This document shows positions 20,404 to 34,317 of a DNA stretch of 64,000 nucleotides, in pieces (positions within the stretch are counted from its first letter, which is position 1; each line of letters opens with the position of its first letter). Under the pieces are notes generated by a model. It saw only the letters and a program-made list of their open reading frames with translations, made no database searches and was not told where the DNA came from. Source of the DNA: Apostichopus japonicus (Eukaryota; Echinodermata; Holothuroidea; Aspidochirotida; Stichopodidae); contig NC_092572.1 of NCBI RefSeq assembly GCF_037975245.1, forward strand, positions 18,251,989-18,315,988. The letters are read 5' to 3'. The position numbers and the translations under genes were made by a program.

Positions 20404-23279
20404 CACAAGTGGATTAGTTAATATGTGTCAGTATATTCTAAGATAATATTTTAGCATGTACCACAATCATTGTATTGAAATGAAATATTGCAACATGAGT
20501 TATACGAAGAAATACAAAGTTCAACACTATGTATGGATATTTAATATCAATGAATTATACTACATGTGAGGTTCAAAATGATATTTATATTCGTATCAAC
20601 CCAGGGTCATAGCCTCATGGCTTATGCTAGAATAAAGCATAGAACTGGAGTGAAACTAACTAACGAGTAATACTTTCGTTAGTTACCATCAACCAATGTA
20701 TTCCTTTGCTTAACTAATACATGTACTTGGCGATACCTCGTGCTCTTGAAGGGTCATTGATGTCTAGCTTCCTTGTTTCGAATTCAATTTGATAAATGTA
20801 ATTGAAAGATAAATCAGGTTGAAATAGTAATATATTCCATTCCAGTGCACATTATAACCTTGGTGTCATAATTGACATGTTTTTTTTTTGTTTTTTAATT
20901 CTCTCCTTTTTTTTGCGAAAATGAAACCAAACTGACCTCGATGTCCCCAAATTCTGGCACTCTGGCACTTTCGGGTCACGACTTACTTGCAACATCACTC
21001 TGGACAAGCCAATGGATTCGAAATGTAAACAGTTTTTACGATTGATGCTAGTGAAAGTGTTGTAGCCTAACATCAAGAATATATGTCCCTTTCATATAGC
21101 TGCATTTGTAAAACAAAAAACACCAGCTAAACTATGCCTGTATTTCTGTGGTATTTCTTTAACCCTCTTTCAGTTGCTGAATTCCATTGAGTTGAATATA
21201 GTTTTCTTTCAAAGATCTAACTGTATAATATAAGCTATATATTACGCTACAATGTTATTGTTGACTTCCAGGAAGCAGCAATGATGCTAAATTCCGTTTC
21301 ATTACTATGTCAATGTGTTTCACATCATTAAACTGCTATATAGCAGTTTAATTTTGTGTACACAGTATCTCAGTAATGTAACTATTTTTTTAATGAAGTT
21401 TACAAATATAACCGAATTACTAATGTTAAACAGCCTGACTTTAATAATCTCTTTAAATTCAGAGACCCACAGGTTGGTGTGGTGGCCTCTTTGGTAGTAA
21501 TGTGCGTCGATGTTTACTGGACGTTGTGTGAATCGCGCCGATCGGATGCAAGGCACAGTAATGTTTACCGGAATGCCATTGCCAAGGTAGAATTTGTATA
21601 CGGGCCTATATGATCCCAATCCCATATCCTCCCTTAGTCCACAAAACTATCCAGGAGAGTACGTTGAGAGTCCGACCTTCTGGTCAGAGGTGGGCTAACT
21701 GTCTTGCAATGGAGGGCTCACGCCTATAAGACTGGGTTGATGTTCAACATTCAGTGACATCATGACCAAAGTGAGGCGTATTCTCTTGATAATTTTGGTT
21801 TTGCTTTAAATTGTTATTTGCACTGCCTTCTTCATCATCATGCCTAGGTTCGATTCCCTTGTTTGGTTGTTTGTTTTCTTAATCATTTTTCTCGCTAAGT
21901 ATTGAATTGTTACTTCAGATTTAATTTATTCTCTCGCCCGCCACTATATACCATCGTTATATCGACCGTCCGAAGTTAATCCAATATTGTTACTTGGAAA
22001 ATGAGCTTCATAATATAAACAAATTTATTTAAATCGTAATTATAGTAAATCATATATAGACAATGAGATTGCAGTAAGCATACCCATCACATGACAGCAT
22101 AAATACTGCAATGTGGCAAATATCTTGGAAAAGATGGTATTATCGTTGCCTCTAGGGAAAACTAAGGCTATTTCGGAAGCCTAGCTTCAAGACGAAAACA
22201 AATAATTACAACGTTCTGTTGATTTCATAATGATTTATCATCTCCATGACAATTAAAAGTTCAATTAAACGCTGTTAAATTATTTCTAGGTACTGATTGA
22301 AAACAATTAATTGGATAAATTAAATGGCTGTGACAATAATCGGTAGTACCGGATAATTCCTTTTCCAGAACTAATTTACCTCAGTCTATATAAACTTTTT
22401 CAATAGTTGCAAAGCTTGAGGCCACACGTGATGAGGCATCTGATCCATGATTGGTTCAATATTACCTACTTTGGAACATTATTAATATTCATCACATTTA
22501 TCAATGAATGAACCAATCATGTGTGAGAATGAAACAAAACGGCACATGGTCCTTATTTTTGGTTATGTTTTTCTTTGTCTGAAGACTAGGGCTCCTAAAA
22601 CTAGACCTAACTTAATCAAGGAATATCTGCAATAATCAGTGATTAGACAATAAACGAGTAACAATTTTGGAGCATTGTATCGTCGATATATTGTCCACAC
22701 TATGAATTTGGTCACATTATAGAACGACTATTAACAATATTTAGTCTTGCAAAGAACCGGATAGGAATTGCTGATTTAATGCCTTCCACAGCCAAGTTTT
22801 CAAAAGGAGTTTTCCATGAAGATAAAAATGAACTTCAGAACTAAGTTAATACTACTAAGACAGTTTAAAAGTATATGAGTAATTAAGTTCTGCGTTGGAT
22901 TTACTCATTTTTGTAATCACTTAGAGATCAAATAGATTAATTTATTTGACTAAACTAATTTAAACTATGTTTATTATTTTGGTAATGACTCTAACCGACT
23001 GTTGATTAACCGTTTATCATGTACTATTATAAGCAACGATTCAAGTATTGTTTACAGAATACTGTAAACAATGATATTGAGTACTGATGGATTTTTTGCA
23101 TTGCATTGTATTTGTTAATGTTGTCCGAATTTACCCTACTTTTTGGATTGAAAGGCTATCTTTCTTAATTATAATAAAACGAAAAGCTGCCGGATGAAGT
23201 ATGATGCGATGTGCTTTATATTGCACACATTTGAACTTAACACCTTAAGGTTATGTATTGATAACAAACCTATTGATAA

Positions 23280-23280
<1 letters not shown>

Positions 23281-23359
<79 letters not shown>
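23281..23359. repeat. (TA)n microsatellite
   Basis: TA array. The unit 2 counterpart at 52868-52910 is shorter. Confidence 0.95.
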
Positions 23360-23364
<5 letters not shown>

Positions 23365-23938
23365 CCGAGGATAACCTGTTTGTGTAGCTGTTTTTTTGTT
23401 GTCTTGTTTTGAAATTCTTTCTACCAGTGGAACTGAAAAGTATAATTCCATCTGCATTTTACAATGACTATTTTACACGACATTATAATAAGAGGCGGCG
23501 GGAAGGGGGGGGGGCATGATCCCTGGCCTCTCTTTGCGCACTGCATAGAAGAAACTGCTTTATAAACATTTTAGGTGTTTCTAAGTTTTTAATGTGTATT
23601 TAAAGTTGCGATCAATATGCAAATATATATAATTTGTCTACTCAAGGTTTTTCATGTTTACTCCATCGCCACTATTTGGTCAAAAAGTCTCTTGGTTTAA
23701 GTTTGTAGAAAACATTTTAATATCACTTTCTTTTGATTTCGAGTTGCCGTAATTATTTTAAGACATTGGTGGACGAGTATTCAGATAACGTATCATCAGA
23801 GACATCAGCTCAAGTTTGATTTTGTCTCGTACTCTGTGAAGGTGAGGGATGTAGACTAGAGTCACACCAATTTTTAGTGATGCTGAAATAGCCACCCGCA
23901 TGAAGACTTTTTCGTAAAAATGATTGGATGGTCATAGC

Positions 23939-24723
23939 CATAGGCGCAGGAGGTGGGGGGGGGGCTGCAGCCCCCCCAACCATTTTGTTTGGGTGAAAAT
24001 TTGGGCAATATGCTGAGAATTTTGCGTGCACCTACCAGTGGCGGAGCGTCCGTACAGTCAAAAGGGTCGGATGCCCCCCTGACGGACTCAAATGGACTGC
24101 TGGCGCCCTTTCAGCTTTTTACTTATTCGCGATTATTGACTTTTTTATTGCGCTCTCAAATACCTATTAACATTTGTCACATTTTGTTGGTGCAATTTTC
24201 GGACAAATGGCGATTACACCTATTTATTCTTCGTTTATCTGCAAATTAGCAAGGCCCTGCAAGGGTCATTTGGTCATTTCCGGCGATCTAGGGAGTAACT
24301 TTACTCAAAAAATTTCTGTACGCTCCGCGCCAACCTGTGGTGGCGCTCCGCTTAGATAGTGTCAAAAGCGCCCCTACAGACCATTCTCTCCCCCCCCGAC
24401 CAATACCCCCTAGCTCCGCCACTGGCACCTAGTGAAAGATGAAGAATTTGCAATGTGCTTTTCAATGGTTAAACTTATATTATTATTATTATCATTATTG
24501 TTGTAACGACTTCCCCAATAATTCTAACCAATATGGAAGGGTAATAACACTGAAAATGATTTTATGTTATTGGCAGGTGATGTAATAACTTACAGATGCC
24601 TATATGATATGCACATTGACATGTGGAACGCGCGCGGAGCGCGCGAAAAAATTTTGGTTACATTTTTCGGGCAAGTCGTTACAGCCCCCCCCCCCCAAAT
24701 CAAATGAGGCTCCTACGCCTATG
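23939..24723. mobile_element. Non-autonomous hAT element, 785 bp
   Basis: Ends CATAGGCGCAGGAG / CTCCTACGCCTATG are inverted repeats. Perfect 8-bp duplications GTCATAGC flank it at 23931-23938 and 24724-24731. Unit 2 shows the empty site at about 53478 with one GTCATAGC. No transposase. It was itself invaded by the element at 24036-24424. A relative with the same ends is at 50367-50814. Confidence 0.9.
24036..24424. mobile_element. Nested non-autonomous hAT element, 389 bp
   Basis: Ends CAGTGGCGGAGC / GCTCCGCCACTG, flanked by 8-bp duplications GCACCTAC and GCACCTAG (one mismatch). Contains the shared subterminal module with core TGGCGCTCCGCTTAGATAG. No coding capacity. Confidence 0.85.
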
Positions 24724-25599
24724 GTCATAGCCCCACTGTCATCGGGAACCCTGAGCAAATAAAATATTCCTCTGTTTAATTGTGGATATCATGTTTGATT
24801 CATCTCATCAAAACGTCAATTTACATGTTCCTTGTGTGCTTTTTATCAACATGTTCTTTCATTACTGTACAAGTAAGGCTAGCTAAGATGTATTCCCCTT
24901 TCGTACAAGAATCTCAGCGAGACTACGATTACTTATTCTATATCTATATCCAATCACGAGTATAGGTAAATATGCCAGAACACTTTTTAAGAAAGGTCAC
25001 CCAGGATGGTGGAGTAATCGGCGGGGTGGGGTTCCCAGTCAAATGTCTTGCTCACCCCCCTCCAACCCCCCCCCCCCCAAATGACATTGGTGTTCCACAG
25101 AAACTTTCAAAATTAATTAACATAAACTTGTTCAATCTGTTTTTGGGTACATGCACCAATCAAATCATGTACCTTGCTCCACATTGCATTAATACTTATC
25201 AGCTTCACTACAGCTCATCGTCACACTGTAGAATCCCAGTAGCCTAAATGAGAATATAACTGGATGAGAAATAATCAGGTTGATAAGAAAATAAACATTT
25301 TGACGGCAACATGTATAATGGTGACAAACACGTTTAAAATCTAAATATGAACGTTAAATCTTGTACATTGTAACAACCTTTGTAAGATTCAAAAATGACT
25401 GAGAAAGACTTGTAATTTTATAATGATCACTTTGATAAACTTTTTTGCAATGTGCTAAAGTTACATGGTTTTGCATGGATGATGGAATTTTTGACAAAAT
25501 TACTGAGAGTGCTAATAATAACAGCTGTACGATTTCCATTCATACTTTTAACTATGAATAAACATCTCATCTATCCAATATGAATGATGTTATGACTTA

Positions 25600-26075
25600 C
25601 AATGTATACAGTATGATTGAAGGCACACAGAATCAAACTTAGCATTCGGTATGACTACACACAGTATGTATGAAGATATACAGAACGAAACTTAGCATTC
25701 ACTATGACTACACACGCACAGTATGAATGAAGACATACAGAATAAACTTAGCCTTCAGTATGCCTACATGCACGCACACAGTATAAATGTAGACATACTA
25801 AATGACACTAAGCATTCAGTATGACTACATGCATGCTGTGTGAATGAATGTAGGCATACTGAATGAAACTTAGCATTCAGTATGACTACACACACAGTAT
25901 GAATGAAGACCTACATAATGAAACCTAGCATTCAGTATGCCTACACGCACACAGTATAAATGTAGACATACTAAATGAAACCTAGCATTCAGTATGACTA
26001 CACACACAGTATGAATGAAGACATACACAATTAAACTTAGCATTCAGTATGACTACAGGCATGCAGGATGACTGT
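25600..26075. repeat. Minisatellite, unit about 60 bp with dyad symmetry
   Basis: Around seven degenerate units built from CATTCAGTATGACTAC, an ACACACAGTATGAATG spacer and GACATACAGAATGAAAC. The unit contains inverted halves (CATTCAGTATG / CATACTGAATG). A shorter array is at 54286-54545. Confidence 0.85.
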
Positions 26076-27150
26076 CAGCACATTTTGCAACTGTAAGCAA
26101 AAAACGTTCTTGTACCTTAACCGTTGATCTTTGTTAAGCCTAAATCAATAGTATGACTTTAGAGGTTCATATAACTATATTTGATTGCGAAATAGACAAA
26201 TGAATAATGTTATTTGGAAATGTTTATCTAGTCGGTAGTATATGTTTCCAGATGTCCATACAGATTTGCATAACTACTAAACAATATCAATACTATATTA
26301 CAATACTCTGCAAAGTTTGATAACATAATCTCAAAGAAATGCTTTGAGAAATGAATTTATAAAGATCTAGTCTATAAAAAGTAGAGTAACATGATCAGTG
26401 AAATCCTTTTAAAAACGTATCAGTCATTAATTCACAGAACAAATGTTCTTTTGAAGGATCTAGATTATTAAAATGCATTGTGAAAAATTTGAGAGATAAT
26501 ATTAACAGAAAATGGAAATTTAAATACGACTTTTCAAGAAAGCGAGTAGTGATCACATCATATAGTGCAACATATTTCCGGTGTAGCATTAGCTATAGTG
26601 TCCGCTAACAGGGGTACACTATATCATGGAGACTGATACAGACAGATATTGTAACGGAATGTATTACACTGATGTTATTTAAAAAGAGAAGGAGGACATC
26701 AAATGGTTATTATTATATGAGAGTATTCTAATATTTGAAATCTTCACGTATACACCTGGATATGTATGAACATGTTTACATGAGAAATAACTTGACGCTA
26801 ATGTTTGGCTGAGATTTATTTACTGCATAGCTTAAAGTATAGTGAATGAACGTACTGAAAAAATACATTATTTTAAATATCACTCAATAGTATATATTCA
26901 AATAAGAAATGAAACGCTGACTCTTCTTTGTATTCAAAATGCCTTTACAAATCGAAATATTCTCATTAGTTCTTGAACTCATGTGTTGGTTCATTCTCAT
27001 GAACCAATTTCAAGTCTAAAATTGTAAGTATGTTGGTATATTTATAGTTTATAACCTCTACATTTGATTATGATAAACCGTTTATCTTCTGAATGTGTTT
27101 TCATGTCTATTTACATGTCTTGTAACTTGCAAACACACCCATTTACTTGT
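26076..27150. other. Gene-free boundary between unit 1 and unit 2
   Basis: No gene, RNA or transposon end seen. Alignment with the copy C flank starts at about 27150 (57800), so the duplication boundary lies near here. Confidence 0.4.
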
Positions 27151-27254
27151 CTCTCCATATTTCTGGTTTCAATGAGTCTGTATTCGTCTCACTTTGGTCA
27201 CCACCTCCCATCGTCATCCACATTTTTGTGCAAGTTAAGCCGGGGAAGAACATT

Positions 27255-27650
27255 TCTCAATCGATAATAAAGATGTACATTAGAATGCAATATTTGATGT
27301 TTAATCCTACATTATTTTTCGATGGAGGACCTCCACACTAACCTCTAGCCTTCCGTTCAGGTTCATACCTAAAGAAATCTGTCCCCCAATATGACAGCCT
27401 GCGCAATTAAGCCACTTTTTTATCAATTGATGCACAAAACATCGAACGAGTCTATACTTTATGCAAGTCAACGTCGTTATAAGTGTAGTAATTAGTGTCT
27501 CAGTACGCATTATGTTAAAACACTTTCAAAAGTCGATAAGGCTCGAAATACTCTTGCGATGTACTGAATCGTCCACAACAGTTTGCTGTCATATCGGTTC
27601 ACGATATTATGTTAATCACTTCATGGTGCGACATATAAAAAAAAGTGTTA
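27255..27650. other. About 390-bp segment present in unit 2 flank, absent before copy C
   Basis: 57893-57930 continues directly across this point. No clear terminal repeats were found, so it is either an unidentified insertion or a deletion in unit 3. Confidence 0.4.
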
Positions 27651-27794
27651 TAACTTGGAACTGATTGCGTTTATTTTTCATTTACTGGTGAAATACCCTA
27701 TATGGTTCACCAGTTACCGGTTATCGAGATGGGGGCACTCCACATCACTCCATATATTAAGGCAGGTCTTCTTGAAATCAATTACTGGTTGAAC

Positions 27795-28147
27795 TGATTG
27801 AATGAGGGCGTTTAGCCGGTGGACTTGTGATCTAAGGATTACAGGTTCGAGTCCTGGCCAGATCAGTGCGTTGTGCCCTTGGGCAAGGCACTTTATCTCC
27901 ATTGCCCTCTTCACCCAGGTGGATAATGGGGACTTGCGAGGTAACTTGTATATATAGTTGTGTGCGCTGGTTTGTGGCAGCACCCTATAAGAAGTCCCCC
28001 TGGGGACACGTGGTTGTGGTGCACTGTGGTGCCGCGGGAGAGATTGATTAAATTGTTCACACTTTGGTGTGTAGGTGTGACAAGTTACCAATGACCGGGG
28101 TTAGGTTGTAGAGATTTGTGAGATGGCCTTGGCCTTTAAATCTTGAA
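27795..28147 (+). mobile_element. tRNA-derived SINE
   Basis: The head has a tRNA-like A box region (TAGCCGGTGGACTTG) and a perfect B box GGTTCGAGTCC at 27844-27854. A body with GTGCCCTTGGGCAAGGCAC and CACCCAGGTGGATAATGGGG follows. The tail (GGTTAGGTTGTAGAG) is shared with positions 1-48. Internal pol III promoter type; no tRNA cloverleaf survives. Confidence 0.75.
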
Positions 28148-30639
28148 AAATATGTTTTTCTGAAAGATAAAAGAAATCAATAAATGTATACCAACATGCT
28201 TTCTCGTGGGTCAATAACTAGTTCCTTAATTTCAACTTACACAAGGTGACTCTGTACTATATATTGTATTACAAATGACATTTTCGCTTAAGGAGTTCGT
28301 TCATCTAGGTACCATCATATCAGGAAAGTACTAATAAATTTCTATTAATTTCCAAAGTCAGAAATCAAAACATTGTATGGTCATATGACAAATGTTGTAG
28401 TCACAATCAATATCACATGAATTAATATTTTAAATTAATACAGCGAGAACTGCAGGTATCTCGTGTAGGATTATCCCGTTGAAATAACTCCAAGTAACAC
28501 TTTGTATCACATATGCAATGGTCTCATTAGTTCAAATTATGTTTCATATGCCTCAAACATACGACAAGGATAAGGAAAGATTATCACCGTTCAGTTATAT
28601 TTGCAGGCCAATTGAAAAAGTTATGTAATACGCAAGTAGACGTAAATTATTCTAAAAACTCTTTTTGTGCATGTGAGGTTTACCTTCATGACATCATTTC
28701 CTAATTCTAGTCTGATTCGTGTGCGGTATTGAGTACTATATAGACAGGTTACCCACACATTTACTTTATTTTACCTTTAATGGTAGATTTCTTCCAAGTC
28801 CCGCTTTCGAGGTCCAAAATTTTGTCGTTTCCTCTGCCGCTTCCGTCAGAGTTATATGCAACTGAAACACAACATCGATGAACAACAAGTATCAGCCTAG
28901 CTTTTCTATCTTTCAAAGTCGGTAAATGTAGCATCTATAGTCATAATAGTAACTCTTGTAACTACATTTAGATAATTAATAAAGATTGTTGGAAATACAT
29001 CATATGTTACCTGTACATTGTTTCATATCAATTTGTTTTACAATACGAAATTGCACGTATATATTTCCATCTAACATGTCAATAACACGTCACGCTGTTA
29101 TGTGTTTACAGTATGAACTGCTATAGCAGCCTAATTGGTCGTACGGGTGTGTCTAAACCACCGGTGAACTTTCATGCTCAACGCGCTTGTATGTACGTAC
29201 ATTGGTAATGTACATATTGGCCACAGTATATATACAAAGGCAAATATTCACATTACATACATTCTCCAAATATGACATCAGATATGGTGGCCTGATATTA
29301 TAAACCTTCCACCCAATGCGAAGTCTAAGTCACTCTTTGAATCTTAGACAAAATGGACAAAGCGAATCATTGTATAAGTAACACATCTAAGGCATAATGA
29401 AATGAGTTTACATGCTGGTTGGAGAATAACGACGCGTGCATTGTTCGCATACACACACAGTGTATGCACATATTGTACGCCATTACTTGCGTTGTGTATT
29501 ACATTAAAATCTTCATCGAGAAAATCCCCCAGACCCTATGATCTTTCAGTAGGTTTAATCTTCAACTAGATTTTAATTTTAAAGATAATAATAAGACAGC
29601 AACATGAAAACGAAAGTTATTTATAACAAATCTTATAAGTACTAGTGCCCGATGGACAGCTGTTAAGTCTTGTCTTTGGTATTTTCCTGAAATTAGACTT
29701 CCTACTCAGCTGGTAAGAAAACGAAAGGCGCCAATTATTATAAAAATGATGTAGTTATAAATATGGGTCTCATAAACAATCCTGAAACATGATGGACAAT
29801 CTTTATCTAGTGTCTGTGTGGAAAGTGATTAAGAAAGAAGTCGTTTTTTTAAATAATATTTTCGGACAAACAAATCCCATGTTATTGACAAATAAAATTA
29901 GAATTTTTACATGAAATGATTAACTCGTAATTGAAATTGTTGATGATTAAATTAGTTAAGTTCTTTTTAAACTTAGTCGTCCATTTGAAGTGGAATGTAT
30001 CTGTTAATCAGTAATTGTTGACACACAATATTGAACATCACTTACCGTTATAAACACAGGATTAAAGTTACATAACTTTTAAACTTACTTGTGATATTGC
30101 ATTTGCTTATCCATTCGGGGTCAATATTTGCAGGAACATTGCCTTTCAAAAATCTGCAAGAATGAATAATTAATAGCACAAAGAAAATTCGGTTGGTTGA
30201 AAGTTAGGAATGCCAGCTTTCTTATCTCCTTGGCAAATTACAATTAATATTTAAGTTAGTCATATTACCTTGGCAAATTACAAAATAATATTTAAGTTAG
30301 TCATACTATGTAGCCACTAAGTATAAGGCACAAGTTTACTTCAACAAATTTCATTGTGTTTGGCTGTTAGTTGTTGTCAATAAATTCTTCTGTCACAACC
30401 AAAACTGAAAGAAGTCTAATGATTAAGATATTTTATCTTACCTGATCCGACTGTTGACATTTGTGCTCTTCGCCCATCCAATGATTTTCTTGACCGTATG
30501 ACTACTTTCTTTATTGTCGCAGGCGATATTACGCAATTCAACGGTGTCGACCATAGGCAGCGTCAGTGACAGCAGGAAATCCAATGGGCACTCTTCACCG
30601 ATAGATATTGAGTCAAAGTTTAACTTCCAAAAATAAAAA

Positions 30640-32640
30640 TAATACCAATTTTAATAAAACGTCGACCAACTCATCATGGAATAACTCACATGAAAATTGT
30701 TAAATATACTATAGCTGACGTATTCCTCTCACGACATGGTATTAATAAGTGTAATTGGTTTGCAATAAATGTGTTTCTAAGTGTGTGTAATTCACAACTT
30801 CATTCTATATGCACTGGTCGATAACCGGTTTCTAGGTGAATCAAAGTATTGCTGAAAAGATATGAGATTAGTCGTCAGTTTAACTATTCTCTACATGCCA
30901 GATTTACAATTACAGAGATGGTCAATAAAATCAACAGCCTACTAATTCCAGTAAAACTTAATAAAACTTTTGCCAAAAAATCTACAATGCTTATAAAGGT
31001 ATAGGCAAATATGTAATTTAAAGCTAAATACTTTCTTCGCTTACTAAAAGAACATTACTCCCTCCGCAAGATTTTCAAAAAGCTTAGATGGGGACAGAAG
31101 GTCGCTTAAATATCCATTTTGACGGGAATGAAGGGGAACTTTCCAAAATGTACTGAAAAGTATTGAAAACAAGGAATTCATAGAGTTATTTATCTAGTTT
31201 TTGAAAGTTTATCATCAAATGATTTTAATATGCTTTTTATTTAAATATTACCGTCATTTTTGTAATAAAATCAATACAGTTTAGAACGATGAAACAAAAC
31301 ATTTCGATTGTAAACTGTCACCCTAAGTTCTGTACCTGCATCTTGTAGAATGTTAAAATCCAGTGATATTATGCTGAGCGTTACGTTAGATGGTGACTTA
31401 TTTTCTTGATATGTAATGTAATGAACGACTCACATACCCAATTGAGAGACACACAAAATCATTCCTTCTAATTGTTCACTATTAACAAATAAACATCTCT
31501 TAACGGTGTGACAAAAACAAATGACACAATAAAGGGGCCATTTGACCTGTACTTCTAGACGAGCCGAATTAGTATTATATTAAATTTTCTAGACTAGCCG
31601 AATATAAATTATATTAGAATAAAAGAAGTCATCTAGATATCTAGATGAAAAAGCATTGGGTCGTAAGGAGGCCTGTTTTGCTTAACTACTACACGTCTAT
31701 TATCGGGACTAGCCGATTCGCCGGCAAGGATACGGATTCACCGGTTGTTTAATTACTTCAAGGTAATGACCCGCTAAATTTTACTTTTCACTTCCTTTTC
31801 GTGAAGGCCAAGTTATTATTTAATTACGCAGTTGTTGTGTGCAGAGAAGAAGTTATCCTAACCAGCAAACTTTCCTGCCGAAACCCAGTTAATTATTTGT
31901 ATGTCTATACCGCCTTTACCTATATTGCATTATATGGATGAAACATGCTTTTGGCAGAAAGAGCTGTGTACTACTAATAAAGAATGCTATTCAAGGCCAG
32001 TTTGCATTAAACATAAAGTTACAAAAATCTACACGGTTACTACATATTTATATCATTTCTGAGCACGGACTCCGCAGCAGATTTTGTAGAACAAATTTTA
32101 GCAGTAGCTTTAAACTGCTTGTAAAAGTATAAAAAAAAACTGTCACTGATCGAAGTCTAAGACACCACTCCCTATCCGCATAATTATGCACTTTTAATGT
32201 GAAAAATGTTATCTATGAAACTGGCATTGCATTACTTAGGCAGTGAGTAAATTTAAATAAAACAATATCAGAGATAATTAGCGGGAATTGTTCGGAATGT
32301 ACGATGAATTAACAATATATATACAATATATATTAAATACTATGGCATTACACCAACACTGAATCAAATACACGTTTATGTATAAGTATCCAAAAACTGC
32401 CGAGATCCCAATGGGCCCCTGTGAAGTTTCAAGGGTTAATCAAGTTGGTACTAAACAGCCGAGATGATAACATTTGTGAAATCAAATGCATCGAAAGATA
32501 ATCAAACGTTACAAAAAATAAACAAGTTAACATTGCTGAGTGTAAAAACCCTCCGCTGACAACTGTCACTTGATTTCAAGTTATTCTTCACCAGTTTGTA
32601 TCAAATAAGCCTTTTGGTGACTTGATGGGAATGACTTCTG
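30640..32640. other. Intron 7 of copy B
   Basis: No gene. 31100-32380 aligns with 62780-64000 in copy C. Copy A lost or replaced this stretch, where it now carries Penelope-like fragments. Short duplicated motifs such as CTAGATATCTAGATGA are present. Confidence 0.5.
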
Positions 32641-32677
32641 AATACATTATGTGGATATAATAAATAACTTAACTTAC

Positions 32678-34317
32678 ATTTGAACGTAAGCACTTTGCCA
32701 TAAACAGTTTAAAAGCATTCTGATGATATCGCTCATCTAAACGCACAACCTTCATCATAGAATGTGACGTATAGTTCTGCAAAAGATTCGACGGTTTGAC
32801 AGATTCTGCTTTAAATTCCTTATCAACAATATCCTCAACGTTTTTCGATTCGAACATGCAATCTGCTAATGTATTCCAGCATCCATTTTGCAATAAGAAC
32901 CTCAATGCTTCTACTCTCTTTGTAGTTGTACAAATGCCGCAAAAAAATCGTAAAATTCGGAAACTTCTTATATTTTCTTCTATCTTGTTGGCTTTCACAG
33001 CGCGTAAGATCTTCTGTAAAACGTCTAAATCCTCTAAAACAATGTATTCCGCAATAAAAAGCTCTTGGATATAATCATGAGAGAACACACTATAGTCAGA
33101 TTTTGACACGCCAACACTATGTAACGCTTTAATGGGTTTTGTATATCCAATAGATTGAGCCATTTATAATTCATGAGCTTGGAGACGTGCTTCGTTAAGA
33201 TCAAAGTTTTTAATCGATTCACCTATATCTAAATCATAGTTTAAAGATGCTTTTGCGAGTTTCATACGCAACGGTCGTAGCTCTCTTGACAACTTTTCGT
33301 TACCCTGCTTCTCCAGGAACCTTCTGTCGAGGCAAGTTATGACTGAACTAACTAATGAAGACATCTTGTTGATGTTCAGCTCCTTGATTGCCCCATTGAT
33401 TTGGAGTAGCTTTGACATTATGATATGAATAAACATAACAATAAACAACGGTGTGTCTTTAAAGATTTGCAATAAGTCATTTTGGTTTAAGGTAGAAATT
33501 GTTTTCTTTATTATCTCTTCATCATTCTCTTCACTTGTTTCTTTATATTTTGGAACGTCTGACGAATCAATTAAACCATCTTTATGTATCATTCTTTTCT
33601 CACATGGCTTCAGTCTTTTGTAATAATCCAATGTTTTACGGACGTATGTTTTTATTTCGTCTGCATCGAATCCTAAAATCTCCACTTCAACGTATGGCTT
33701 TCCATAAATACACTTTGACTGATCTATCTTACGTGATGTAACCCATAATCTCAGATGTGGGTATTGATTCAACATGGACTCGTTCAATAAACGTTGTAAT
33801 GAAATATCACCAGGTGAGACAAAATGTGTACTGCTAGTATTTTCTTGTTGGTTTATTTCGTCTAATCCATCCAGCAGTAGATGACATTTACCTTTCAGTA
33901 TAATGTCACACAGTTGTTCACGTGAGATATTCATATCTACTGGCAAAGTTTGATGTAATTGCTCTCCAATACCGGTATTTATGTCGATTCCTGTCAGTGG
34001 CAAGATAAAAAGGATTTCTTTTTTCTTTTCATTTAGTGTCTTCTTTGACCATTGACAGGCTAAATACTGACGAAGTGTTGCCTTCCCATGACCAATATCT
34101 GCAATAAACAACGCCCTCTTTATGTTTTGAGAGACCTTTGGATCCAGCAATGATGTGCTGGTCTTGGTTTCTGTGGGGCGATTCGGATAAGTTACATGAC
34201 ATATAGTGTCAGTGTAGAGTTCATCGATGAGAACCTTCTCTCCCCATGGCAGTGGTTTGATGTAGCTCATCGACTGATATCGATCTTGAAGATGTTTTAT
34301 CAACTTTTCCATTTCTC
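32678..34317 (-). pseudogene. Copy B NACHT exon, interrupted
   Basis: A 1640-nt counterpart of copy A exon 7. Walker B ([11 protein letters not shown]), LWVTSRK and the [15 protein letters not shown] box are intact. Walker A has Thr to Ala after the lysine, which would weaken magnesium/ATP binding. A TAA at 33166-33164 follows LQAHEL; the same frame continues MAQSIGYTKP onward, so this is a substitution and not a frameshift. It differs from copy A by a short insertion at ENTSSTHFVSPGD. Confidence 0.85.

Larger units (their letters stand above)
20404..26070. repeat. Segmental duplication, unit 1 spacer
   Basis: Collinear by eye with 48738-54545, with four differences: unit 1 carries the hAT insertion at 23939-24723; unit 2 carries the 49590-51477 insertion; unit 2 lacks 22.56-23.19 kb; and the minisatellite differs in length. 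No gene with splice-consistent exons is seen. A short minus-strand frame conserved in both copies (20852-21076, 49200-49451; SRVMLQVSRDPK) is probably repeat sequence. Confidence 0.75.

Noticed and set aside
20852-21076. Conserved minus-strand frame SRVMLQVSRDPK present in both units
   Set aside because: Conservation is explained by the recent segmental duplication. The frame has no start, splice or family support.
33161-33166. A frameshift splitting the copy B NACHT
   Set aside because: The two halves are in the same frame. The break is a single nonsense codon (TAA for GAA).
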